A stretch of DNA of 64,000 nucleotides from SZUA-444 sp965226565. GTDB taxonomy: Bacteria > Bacillota > Clostridia > Oscillospirales > Ruminococcaceae. Below the pieces are notes generated by a model that worked only from the letters and a program-made list of their open reading frames with translations, ran no database searches and was not told the DNA's origin. Positions 36,164-44,009 of this stretch are shown piece after piece. A program made the translations under genes and the position numbers. The stretch's first letter is position 1; each line of letters starts with the position of its first letter. Where the stretch lies: contig CBDDDI010000001.1 of assembly GCA_965226565.1 (NCBI GenBank), forward strand, positions 124,001 to 188,000, in the 5' to 3' direction.

Positions 36164-36281
36164 ACATTGTCTGACAAGAAAAAATATTTAGTTAAAAGCA
36201 AATTTAGCTAGATACCGTGCATCAGAGAATAAATTTTTAACTAAGTTTACTTTTTTTCTTGATTAAAGGCAGTGTTTTTTG
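36164..36281 (+). ncRNA. Candidate structured RNA between sepF and divIVA
   Basis: The 264-bp gap can fold as one long rod. P1 pairs ACATTGTC (36164-36171) with GGCAGTGT (36268-36275). P2 pairs CAAGAAAAAA (36175-36184) with 36252-36261. P3 pairs TTAGTTAAAA (36188-36197) with TTTTAACTAA (36235-36244). The apical loop of about 37 nt holds the least AT-rich bases (GATACCGTGCATCAGAG). A run of six T residues (36275-36280) directly follows P1, like an intrinsic terminator. A weak TATGAT (36149-36154) could be its -10 box. It matches no RNA family I can name. Confidence 0.5.
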
Positions 36282-36392
36282 TGTTTATAAATAATTTATA
36301 GTACTTATTTGGATCAAAAAAGTCATGTTAAAATAAAATGTTATGTTAAATTTATATGGCATAATATAAAAGAAAAAACTAGGGGGATAATT

Positions 36393-36986
36393 ATGATAAC
36401 TTCAAAAGAAATATTATGTAAGACATTTAGTAAGGCTGGAAAAGGCTATAAAGCTGATGAAGTTGACCAGTTTGTAAAAGAAGTTGGAAATTCATTTGAA
36501 ACTCTTGAAAAAAGTTTTCAAGAAAATGAAGAAAAAATGCTTAAACTAGTGGAAAAAATAAATGAGTATAGAGAAGATGAAGATTCAATAAAAGATGCTA
36601 TTTTAGGTTCTCAAAAACAAGGAAAACAAATAGTGATAGATGCAGAATTAGCTGCTGATAGAATAGTATCTGAAGCACAAAAAAAATCTGAAACTATTCT
36701 TTTAGAAATTAAAAAAGAATATTCAGATGAATTATATAAACTTGAAAATATGAAAAAAGAAGTTAATGATTTTAAATCACAGTTAACAGAATTATACAAT
36801 AGACAACTTCATTTAATTATGGAAATTCCTGAATATGAAGTTGAAGAAGAAGCAGAAGCTGTAGAAGATGAAACTGATTCACAAGAAGAAACTATTGAAG
36901 AATTATCAGATACAGCAGAAGCAATTGAACAAACTGTTGACATGATTTCATATAGCGACCTTAAGGCTGCAGCAAAACAATTATAA
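36393..36986 (+). CDS. divIVA: DivIVA domain protein
   Basis: This is a 197-residue coiled-coil protein with the N-terminal DivIVA lipid-binding domain (FSKAGKGYKADEVDQFV). DivIVA proteins sit on curved membrane at poles and septa and recruit division or sporulation partners. A long coil spans about residues 30-145 and a glutamate-rich acidic tail follows. ATG at 36393 is chosen because AGGGGGA precedes it; the upstream in-frame ATG-like extension (28 residues) has no such site. It lies directly before ileS, as in many Firmicutes. Confidence 0.93.
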   Translation: MITSKEILCKTFSKAGKGYKADEVDQFVKEVGNSFETLEKSFQENEEKMLKLVEKINEYREDEDSIKDAILGSQKQGKQIVIDAELAADRIVSEAQKKSETILLEIKKEYSDELYKLENMKKEVNDFKSQLTELYNRQLHLIMEIPEYEVEEEAEAVEDETDSQEETIEELSDTAEAIEQTVDMISYSDLKAAAKQL

Positions 36987-37009
36987 TTAAGTAAGGAGCA
37001 AAATAATAA

Positions 37010-39799
37010 ATGTTACAGGATTACAACAAAACTTTAAATTTGCCTAAAACTGATTTTCCTATGAGAGGTAATCTTCCTAAAAGAGAACCTGAAATGATAA
37101 AAACATGGGCTGCTGGAAATCTTTATAAGCAAATGATTGAAAAGAATAAAGAAAAACCAAGATATGTTTTACATGATGGACCTCCATATGCTAATGGAGA
37201 CATTCATTTGGGAACAGCTTTAAATAAAATTTTAAAAGATATTATAGTTAAGCAAAAAAATATGAGCGGTTATTGTTCACCATTTATTCCTGGTTGGGAT
37301 ACTCATGGTTTACCAATTGAGTTAAAGGCAATGAAACAAATTGGTGTTGAAAATGGAGCAATTCCTCCTGTAAAATTAAGACAACATTGTAAAGATTATG
37401 CTCTTTCTTTTGTAAATAGCCAAAAAGAACAATTTGAAAGACTTGGAGTTATAGGTGATTTTGATGATCCTTATGTAACTTTAAAACCTGAATTTGAAGC
37501 AAAACAAGTTCAAGTTTTTGGCGAAATGGCTAAAAAAGGTTATATATATAAAGGTCTTAAACCTGTTTATTGGTGTCCTGCTTGTCAAACAGCTTTAGCA
37601 GAAGCTGAAATTGAATATGCAGACGATCCATGTCATTCAATTTATGTTAAGTTTAAAGTAAAAAACGATAATAATGTATTCTCAAATCTTGATATAGATT
37701 TAGATAAAACTTATTTTGTAATTTGGACAACAACAACTTGGACTTTGCCAGGTAACTTAGCTATATGCCTTGGTCCAAATTATGAATATTGCATTGTAAA
37801 AGCTAATGGCGAAAATTATGTTATGGCAACTGAACTTGTTTCTGTAACTATGAAAAATGCTGAAATTGAAGATTATGAAATAGTTGGTTCATTCACTGGA
37901 AAAGAACTTGAAGGAATTAAAACTCAACATCCATTTATTGATAGATTTTCACCAATTATCATTGGTGATCATGTAACACTTGAAAGTGGAACAGGTTGTG
38001 TTCATACTGCTCCTGGACATGGTGTTGAAGACTTTGAAGTTTGTAAAAAATATCCTGAAATTCCTATAGTTGTTCCTGTTGATAATAAAGGTATTTTAAC
38101 TGAAGATGCTGGACAGTTTGCAGGATTAACAACAGATGAAGCTAACAAAAAAATTGCAATGAATTTAGAAGAAACAGGCGCATTGTTTGCTCTTGAAAAG
38201 ATACAACACCAATATCCACATTGTTGGAGATGTAAAAGTCCAATAATCTTTAGAGCAACAAAACAATGGTTCTGTTCTGTAAATGGTTTTAAAGATGAAG
38301 CTATTAAAGCTATCCAAGAAGTAAAATGGATTCCATCTTGGGGTGAAGAAAGAATTAAAAATATGGTTCGTGATAGAAATGATTGGTGTATTTCTCGTCA
38401 AAGAACTTGGGGAGTTCCTATTCCAATTGTTTATTGTAATGATTGTAATAAACCAATAATTGATGATAAAATCATTAATTCTATTGCTGAATTATTTAAA
38501 GAGCATGGTTCTGATGCTTGGTATACTACTGATATTAAAGATATTGTTCCGAGTTCAGTAAAATGCGAATGTGGTTGTTCTGAATTTACTAAAGAAACAG
38601 ATATAATGGATGTTTGGTTTGATAGTGGTGTAACTCATACTGCTGTTATGGAAGAAAGAGGCTTAGGAACAGTTGCTGATTTATATCTTGAAGGTGCAGA
38701 TCAGTATAGAGGATGGTTCCAATCATCACTTCTTACATCAGTTGTATGGCAAAAAACAGCTCCATTTAAAGCAGTTTGTACACATGGTTGGGTTGTTGAT
38801 GGACAAGGAAAAACTATGCACAAATCTCTTGGAAATGGAATTGCTCCATCTGAAATTACTAAAAAATATGGTGCTGATATTTTAAGATTATGGGTGGCAT
38901 CTTCTGATTATCATGCTGATATTCGTATTTCTAATGAAATATTAAAACAACTTTCTGAAAGTTACAAAAAGATTAGAAATACAGCAAGATTTATTCTTGG
39001 GAATATAGATTCAGAAAATGATTTTGATATTAACAAAGATTTTGTTTCTGATGATAAATTAGCTGAAATTGATAAATGGGCATTAATGAAACTTGATGAA
39101 TTAATTGAAAAAGTTAATAATGCATATGAAAATTTTGATTTCCATATTGTTTTCCATAGCATTCATCAATTCTGTGTTGTTTATATGTCAAACTTCTATT
39201 TAGATATAATAAAAGATCGCTTGTATTGTGAAGACAAAAATAGTTTAACAAGAAGAGCTGCTCAAACAGTTATGTATCGTGTTTTAAGTGCTATTACTAG
39301 ACTTGTTTCTCCAATATTATCATTTACTGCTGATGAGATTTGGAGCTTTATGTCTCATTTTGATAATGAAGATAAGAACAGTGTATTCTTAAACGATATG
39401 CCTGCTGTATCTAATCTTGAATTCTCAGATGATTTTAAAGATAAGTGGAATGTGATTTATAATTTAAGAGAAGATGCTAAAAAAGCTCTTGAAATTAAAC
39501 GTGCTGAAAAAGTAATTGGTGCTTCACTTGAAGCTGATTTAACTATTCATGCTGATGAATCTGTTTATAATAAAATTTCAGAATTGGCTTCTGAACTTAC
39601 TTCTATTTTAATCGTTTCTAAAGTTAATGTTGTAAATGATAATAATGGTGAGTTTAAAGGTGATTTTGAAGGAGTTTCAATTACTGTAAATAAAGCTGCT
39701 GGAGAAAAATGTGAAAGATGTTGGACTTATTCTGAAACAGTTGGGTCTGATAGTGAACATAAAACATTATGTAGCAGATGTGTTAATGTTATAAAATAA
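37010..39799 (+). CDS. ileS: Isoleucyl-tRNA synthetase
   Basis: This class I synthetase charges tRNA-Ile. The HIGH-type motif is in PPYANGDIHLGTALNK, the KMSKS-type motif in GKTMHKSLGN, and the editing domain (TTTWTLPGNLA) is present. The C-terminal zinc finger (CERC, then CSRC) marks the bacterial type. It has 929 residues. AAGGAG precedes the ATG. Unlike tyrS it has no T-box in the 23-bp gap before it. It is in the sepF-divIVA-ileS-lspA-rluD order. Confidence 0.98.
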   Translation: MLQDYNKTLNLPKTDFPMRGNLPKREPEMIKTWAAGNLYKQMIEKNKEKPRYVLHDGPPYANGDIHLGTALNKILKDIIVKQKNMSGYCSPFIPGWDTHGLPIELKAMKQIGVENGAIPPVKLRQHCKDYALSFVNSQKEQFERLGVIGDFDDPYVTLKPEFEAKQVQVFGEMAKKGYIYKGLKPVYWCPACQTALAEAEIEYADDPCHSIYVKFKVKNDNNVFSNLDIDLDKTYFVIWTTTTWTLPGNLAICLGPNYEYCIVKANGENYVMATELVSVTMKNAEIEDYEIVGSFTGKELEGIKTQHPFIDRFSPIIIGDHVTLESGTGCVHTAPGHGVEDFEVCKKYPEIPIVVPVDNKGILTEDAGQFAGLTTDEANKKIAMNLEETGALFALEKIQHQYPHCWRCKSPIIFRATKQWFCSVNGFKDEAIKAIQEVKWIPSWGEERIKNMVRDRNDWCISRQRTWGVPIPIVYCNDCNKPIIDDKIINSIAELFKEHGSDAWYTTDIKDIVPSSVKCECGCSEFTKETDIMDVWFDSGVTHTAVMEERGLGTVADLYLEGADQYRGWFQSSLLTSVVWQKTAPFKAVCTHGWVVDGQGKTMHKSLGNGIAPSEITKKYGADILRLWVASSDYHADIRISNEILKQLSESYKKIRNTARFILGNIDSENDFDINKDFVSDDKLAEIDKWALMKLDELIEKVNNAYENFDFHIVFHSIHQFCVVYMSNFYLDIIKDRLYCEDKNSLTRRAAQTVMYRVLSAITRLVSPILSFTADEIWSFMSHFDNEDKNSVFLNDMPAVSNLEFSDDFKDKWNVIYNLREDAKKALEIKRAEKVIGASLEADLTIHADESVYNKISELASELTSILIVSKVNVVNDNNGEFKGDFEGVSITVNKAAGEKCERCWTYSETVGSDSEHKTLCSRCVNVIK

Positions 39800-39810
39800 C
39801 TTTAAATTTT

Positions 39811-39841
39811 AAGCTACTACCCATTTTATGAGTAGTAGCTT
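39811..39841 (+). terminator. Hairpin after ileS (possible weak terminator)
   Basis: A perfect 10-bp stem AAGCTACTAC/GTAGTAGCTT (39811-39820 with 39832-39841) has an 11-nt loop, part of which can pair further. Only short T stretches follow, so termination may be partial, lowering lspA-rluD expression. Confidence 0.5.
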
Positions 39842-39862
39842 ATTAAAATTAGGAGTAAAAAT

Positions 39863-40375
39863 ATGATTGTATTGATATCTTTTGTAGGAATAGCTCTTCT
39901 TGTTGGGATTGATCAGTTAATAAAATGTTTAGTTACTTCAACTATGCAATTGGATGAAATAATAAAAGTAATTAAAATAGGCAAAACTGATATATTTAAT
40001 TTGCATTATATTTTGAATGATGGTGCAGGTTGGGGAATACTTGGTGGAAAAACATCTATTTTAATAATACTTACATCTGTTTTTCTTGCTATAGTAATAA
40101 TTTATATGTTTGTATGTAAACAAAAAACTACTATGCTGTATATAAGTTTAACTTTAATTGTTTCTGGCGGAATTGGTAATTTAATTGATAGAATATTTAA
40201 TGAAGGAAAAGTTGTTGACTATATTGAAGCTGCATTTATTAATTTTCCTATATTTAATTTTGCTGATATTTGTGTTGTAATTGGTGCACTACTTTTAATT
40301 TTATATGTGTTGTTTTTTGAAAAAAAGATTAATAAAAAAGATTCTATAAATTTTAAGGTAAGGATGCATGGATAA
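39863..40375 (+). CDS. lspA: Lipoprotein signal peptidase
   Basis: LspA is a four-span aspartyl protease of the membrane that removes signal peptides from prolipoproteins. The catalytic aspartates are in NLIDRIFNEGKVVDYI and FNFADICVVIG, and the conserved LNDGAGWGILGG is also present. It has 170 residues with a short lysine-rich tail. AGGAG precedes the ATG. It overlaps rluD by eight bases. Confidence 0.97.
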   Translation: MIVLISFVGIALLVGIDQLIKCLVTSTMQLDEIIKVIKIGKTDIFNLHYILNDGAGWGILGGKTSILIILTSVFLAIVIIYMFVCKQKTTMLYISLTLIVSGGIGNLIDRIFNEGKVVDYIEAAFINFPIFNFADICVVIGALLLILYVLFFEKKINKKDSINFKVRMHG

Positions 40376-41273
40376 TATTAAGTTTGAAATTTCAGAAGAA
40401 CATGTTGGACAAAGAATTGATAAATATGTTTCTGAGTATAATAAAAAATTAACTAGAAGTGCTGTTCAAAAACTTTTAGAAAATGGTAATATAACCGTTA
40501 ATGGTATAAATAAAAATAAAAATTATAAACTTCAACTAGGTGATTTAGTTGAAGTTAAAATACCAGATCCTGTTGAATTAAATGTTGTTGCGCAAAATTT
40601 GCCTATTGATATAATGTATCAAGATGATTATTTATTAGTTGTTAATAAACCTAAAGGAATGGTTGTTCATCCTGCTGCTGGAAATCCTGATAAAACTCTT
40701 GTTAATGCTCTTTTATATCATTGCAAAGGAAATTTATCATCTATAAACGGTGTAATTCGTCCTGGAATTGTTCATAGAATAGATAAAAATACAAGTGGTT
40801 TATTAATTGTTGCAAAAAATGACATGGCTCATGCTTTTTTGGCAGAACAAATTAAAGAACATTCTTTTACAAGAGAATATAATGCTGTTTTAAATGGAAG
40901 ACTTAAAACAGAAAGCGGAATAATTGATGCACCAATTGGAAGAAATAAAAATGACAGAAAGAAAATGTGTGTAACTAATTATAATTCTAAAAAAGCTATA
41001 ACACATTATGAAGTTTTAGAATTATATAAAAATAATTCTCTTGTTAAATTTAATTTAGAAACTGGAAGAACTCATCAAATTAGAGTTCATTGTTCATATA
41101 TAGGACATTCTGTTTATGGTGATGATGTATATGGTCATTCAGTAAAAGGTATTGATGGACAATGTTTGCATGCAAAAAAAATAGGCTTTATTCATCCTTA
41201 TACAAAACAGTATATGGAGTTTGATAGTGAACTTCCTGAGTATTTCAAAAAAGTTATAAATAAATTTAAATAA
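40368..41273 (+). CDS. rluD: Ribosomal large subunit pseudouridine synthase, RluA family
   Basis: The 301-residue protein has an N-terminal S4 RNA-binding domain (about residues 14-75) and a catalytic domain with the active-site aspartate in HRIDKNTSGLLIVAKND. It isomerises uridines in 23S rRNA helix 69 if it is a true RluD; RluA-family paralogues with other targets cannot be excluded. AAGGTAAGG precedes the ATG inside the lspA end. The lspA-rluD (ylyB) pairing is common. Confidence 0.92.
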   Translation: MDNIKFEISEEHVGQRIDKYVSEYNKKLTRSAVQKLLENGNITVNGINKNKNYKLQLGDLVEVKIPDPVELNVVAQNLPIDIMYQDDYLLVVNKPKGMVVHPAAGNPDKTLVNALLYHCKGNLSSINGVIRPGIVHRIDKNTSGLLIVAKNDMAHAFLAEQIKEHSFTREYNAVLNGRLKTESGIIDAPIGRNKNDRKKMCVTNYNSKKAITHYEVLELYKNNSLVKFNLETGRTHQIRVHCSYIGHSVYGDDVYGHSVKGIDGQCLHAKKIGFIHPYTKQYMEFDSELPEYFKKVINKFK

Positions 41274-41277
41274 TATG

Positions 41278-41306
41278 TTGCTTTTGATTATAATTTAAGG
41301 TATACT
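41278..41306 (+). promoter_or_regulatory. Probable sigma-A promoter of the transketolase genes
   Basis: TTGCTT (41278-41283) and TATACT (41301-41306) are 17 bp apart. The start codon is 43 bp downstream, after a GGAGG at 41338-41342. Confidence 0.6.
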
Positions 41307-41348
41307 AAACAATGTGTGTGATTAAATAAAAATATATGGAGGTTAGTA

Positions 41349-42194
41349 ATGGACACTTCAATTCAAAAACATCTTGAAAAATGTGCTTGTAAAATTAGAA
41401 TGGGAATAATAGAAGGCGTATATAATGCAAAATCTGGTCATCCAGGTGGTTCTTTATCAATTTCTGATTTACTAGCATATTTATATTTTCATAAAATGAA
41501 TGTTTATCCAGATAAACCAGATTTAAAAGACAGAGATAGACTTGTTCTTTCAAAAGGACATTGTGCTCCTGCTTTATATTCTGCTCTTGCTTTAAAAGGA
41601 TATTTTAGTGCAGATGAATTAAAAACTTTAAGACATCCAGGCGCAATGTTACAAGGTCATCCTGATATGAAACATACTCCTGGTGTAGATATGAGTACTG
41701 GTTCACTTGGTCAAGGTATTTCTGCTGCTTGTGGAATGGCACTTGCAGGTAAAATATCAAATGATCCTTATAAAGTTTATGCTATTTTAGGTGATGGTGA
41801 GATTCAAGAAGGACAAGTTTGGGAAGCTGCTATGTTTGCTGCTCATAATAAACTTGATAATTTAATTGCTATTGTAGATAATAATGGTTTGCAAATTGAT
41901 GGTAGAGTTACTGATATATGCTCTCCTGAACCAATTACTGATAAATTTAAAGCATTTGGTTGGCATGTTCTTACTATGAATGCTCATGATTTTGAAGATA
42001 TAGATAGAGTTTTTGCTGAAGCAGAATCTGTTGTAAATCAGCCTGTTGCTATTATACAAAAAAGTATTAAAGGTAAACATATTTCTTATATGGAAGATAA
42101 TGTTTCATGGCATGGTGCTGCTCCTAATAAAGAACAATATGAACTTGCTATTAAAGAATTAAATGACATTCTTAGCGAATTGGAGGGTAAATAA
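41349..42194 (+). CDS. Transketolase, N-terminal (TPP-binding) subunit
   Basis: This 281-residue polypeptide is the thiamine-diphosphate pyrophosphate-binding half of transketolase, split into two genes as in many Clostridia and archaea. The motif GDGEIQEGQVWEAAMFAAHN followed by LDNLIAIVDNNG is the GDG-N cofactor signature near residues 147-180. Conserved KSGHPGGSLS lies near the start. Together with the next gene it moves two-carbon units in the pentose phosphate pathway. The two are translationally linked, 1 bp apart. Confidence 0.95.
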   Translation: MDTSIQKHLEKCACKIRMGIIEGVYNAKSGHPGGSLSISDLLAYLYFHKMNVYPDKPDLKDRDRLVLSKGHCAPALYSALALKGYFSADELKTLRHPGAMLQGHPDMKHTPGVDMSTGSLGQGISAACGMALAGKISNDPYKVYAILGDGEIQEGQVWEAAMFAAHNKLDNLIAIVDNNGLQIDGRVTDICSPEPITDKFKAFGWHVLTMNAHDFEDIDRVFAEAESVVNQPVAIIQKSIKGKHISYMEDNVSWHGAAPNKEQYELAIKELNDILSELEGK

Positions 42195-42195
42195 T

Positions 42196-43137
42196 ATGGC
42201 AGAAATGATTAAAGTAGCAACTAGAAATAGCTATGGTGAAGCTTTAGCAGAATTATCAAATGAATATGAAAATCTAGTTGTTTTAGATGCAGATTTAGCT
42301 GCTGCAACAAAAACAGGTATTTTTAAAAAAGCTTGTCCTGAAAGATTTTTTGATTGTGGTATAGCTGAAGCAAACATGATGGGAGTTGCTGCTGGATTAT
42401 CTACTTGTGGTAAAATTCCTTTTGCTAGTTCTTTTGCTATGTTTGCAGCAGGTCGTGCATTTGAAATTATAAGAAACTCTATTGGATATCCTCATTTAAA
42501 TGTTAAAATTGGTGCTACTCATGCTGGTATATCTGTTGGTGAAGATGGTGCTACTCATCAATGTAACGAAGATATTGCTTTGATGAGAACAATTCCTGGT
42601 ATGACTATTATTAATCCAGCTGATGATGTTGAAGCAAAAGCAGCAGTAAGAGCTGCAATTGAACATGTTGGACCTGTTTATTTAAGATTTGGTAGATTAG
42701 CTGCTCCTGTGTTTAATGATAAAGAAAATTATAAATTTGAGCTTGGAAAAGGCGTTGTTTTAAAAGATGGAACTGATGTTACAATTATTGCAACTGGTTT
42801 AATGGTTAATGAAGCAATGGTTGCTGGTGAAGAACTTCAAAAACAAGGCATTAACGCTAGAATTATTAATATCCATACAATCAAACCTATTGATAAAGAT
42901 TTAATTATTAAAGCTGCTAAAGAAACTGGAAAAATTGTTACTGTTGAAGAGCATAATGTAATTGGTGGATTAGGTTCTGCTGTATGTGATGTTTTATCAG
43001 AAAATTGTCCTACTAAAGTACTAAAAATAGGTGTAAATGACGTTTATGGACATTCAGGTCCTGGTGATAAACTACTAAAAGATTTTGGTTTGTGTAGTGA
43101 AAATATTATAAATAAAACTATTGAATTTATAAAATAG
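42196..43137 (+). CDS. Transketolase, C-terminal (pyrimidine-binding) subunit
   Basis: This 313-residue partner carries the transketolase pyrimidine-binding domain (FFDCGIAEANMMGVAAGLS, with the catalytic glutamate) and the C-terminal domain (IVTVEEHNVIGGLG). ATG at 42196 is chosen because GGAGGG (42182-42187) overlaps the end of the first subunit; an earlier in-frame start lies inside it. A DXP-synthase-like role is unlikely because its partner is of transketolase type. It ends at a clear terminator. Confidence 0.95.
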   Translation: MAEMIKVATRNSYGEALAELSNEYENLVVLDADLAAATKTGIFKKACPERFFDCGIAEANMMGVAAGLSTCGKIPFASSFAMFAAGRAFEIIRNSIGYPHLNVKIGATHAGISVGEDGATHQCNEDIALMRTIPGMTIINPADDVEAKAAVRAAIEHVGPVYLRFGRLAAPVFNDKENYKFELGKGVVLKDGTDVTIIATGLMVNEAMVAGEELQKQGINARIINIHTIKPIDKDLIIKAAKETGKIVTVEEHNVIGGLGSAVCDVLSENCPTKVLKIGVNDVYGHSGPGDKLLKDFGLCSENIINKTIEFIK

Positions 43138-43143
43138 CCATTT

Positions 43144-43179
43144 AAAATCCTTGTTATATTTAATTAACAAGGATTTTTT
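43144..43179 (+). terminator. Intrinsic terminator after transketolase
   Basis: A perfect 13-bp stem (43144-43156 with 43165-43177) has an 8-nt loop and is followed by T-rich sequence (six T, A, six T). Confidence 0.92.
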
Positions 43180-43271
43180 ATTTTTTAAATTGCTTGTACT
43201 GTAATTCTTTATAAATGAATATAATATTATATTAATAAATTTTTTATTATTTTGTTATAAAGGATGATGAT

Positions 43272-43946
43272 ATGAGAGCTGTAGCAAAACATAAATACAA
43301 ATCATTTAATTTTATTATTTTATATATAATTTTTATTGTAGTAATATTAATTGTGATGAACAGTTATTTAAAACCAATAGTAAATAAGATTTCAGAATAT
43401 GAAGGAAAATTAATAGCAACAAAAATTATATCTACAGCAGTATATAATGCAATTAATAATGAAGATTTTACTTATGAAACGCTTGTGAAAGTAACTAAAA
43501 ATAATTTAGGTTATGTTTCATCAATAGAAAGTAATATGGCTGAAATTAATAGATTACAAGCTGCCATTACTTATAATGTAAATAAGAATTTTACTGGTAT
43601 ATCAAAACAAACAATAAAAATATCTTCTGGTACTTTAAGTGGTATAAAATTATTATATGGTAGAGGTCCTAATATTACAATGAAAATTGAACCTGTTGGT
43701 TATGTTGATTCTAAACTTGCAAGTAAATTTATTCCTGCTGGAGTTAACCAAACTAATCATCAAATTATTCTTGAAGTTAATTGTAAAATATCTGTTATAA
43801 TACCTGGTTTTGCAAATGATATGGATGTTAAAATGAATTATTTAATAGCTGAAACTGTTATTGTTGGTGATATACCAGAGAATTTTACTTATATAACAGG
43901 AGATAATAGAGATAATTTAGAAAAAATCTTAGATTATAAAAATTAA
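43272..43946 (+). CDS. yunB: Sporulation protein YunB
   Basis: This 224-residue protein has a single N-terminal membrane span (about residues 12-33) and an extracytoplasmic YunB domain. The conserved phrases INRLQAAITYNVN, GRGPNITMKIEPVG, AGVNQTNHQI and IAETVIVGDIPE match the family. YunB is a mother-cell sporulation protein in Bacillus, where loss reduces spore quality; its biochemistry is not known. It stands alone between two terminated units. No convincing promoter was identified. AAAGGATGATG precedes the ATG. Confidence 0.88.
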   Translation: MRAVAKHKYKSFNFIILYIIFIVVILIVMNSYLKPIVNKISEYEGKLIATKIISTAVYNAINNEDFTYETLVKVTKNNLGYVSSIESNMAEINRLQAAITYNVNKNFTGISKQTIKISSGTLSGIKLLYGRGPNITMKIEPVGYVDSKLASKFIPAGVNQTNHQIILEVNCKISVIIPGFANDMDVKMNYLIAETVIVGDIPENFTYITGDNRDNLEKILDYKN

Positions 43947-43949
43947 TAT

Positions 43950-43978
43950 TTACTTAATGCGTTATTTTGTGGTATAAT
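43950..43978 (+). promoter_or_regulatory. Probable promoter of ligA-gatCAB (extended -10)
   Basis: A perfect TATAAT (43973-43978) preceded by TGG forms an extended -10 element. The -35 at 17 bp is poor (TTACTT, 43950-43955), which extended -10 promoters tolerate. Confidence 0.6.
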
Positions 43979-44009
43979 ATTTAGGAAAGTTTTTTGTTAG
44001 GAGTAAATT

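Noticed and set aside
36213..36219. TACCGTG resembling part of a T-box (GGTGGTACCGCG) before divIVA-ileS
   Set aside because: The UGG that pairs with the tRNA end is missing and no stem I or antiterminator/terminator pair is present, unlike the clear tyrS T-box.
36341..36351. TTATGTTAAAT, identical to the XerD-binding arm of the E. coli dif site
   Set aside because: The sequence where the other arm should lie (36324-36334) does not resemble a XerC arm, and an AT-rich 11-mer like this is likely by chance in such a genome.
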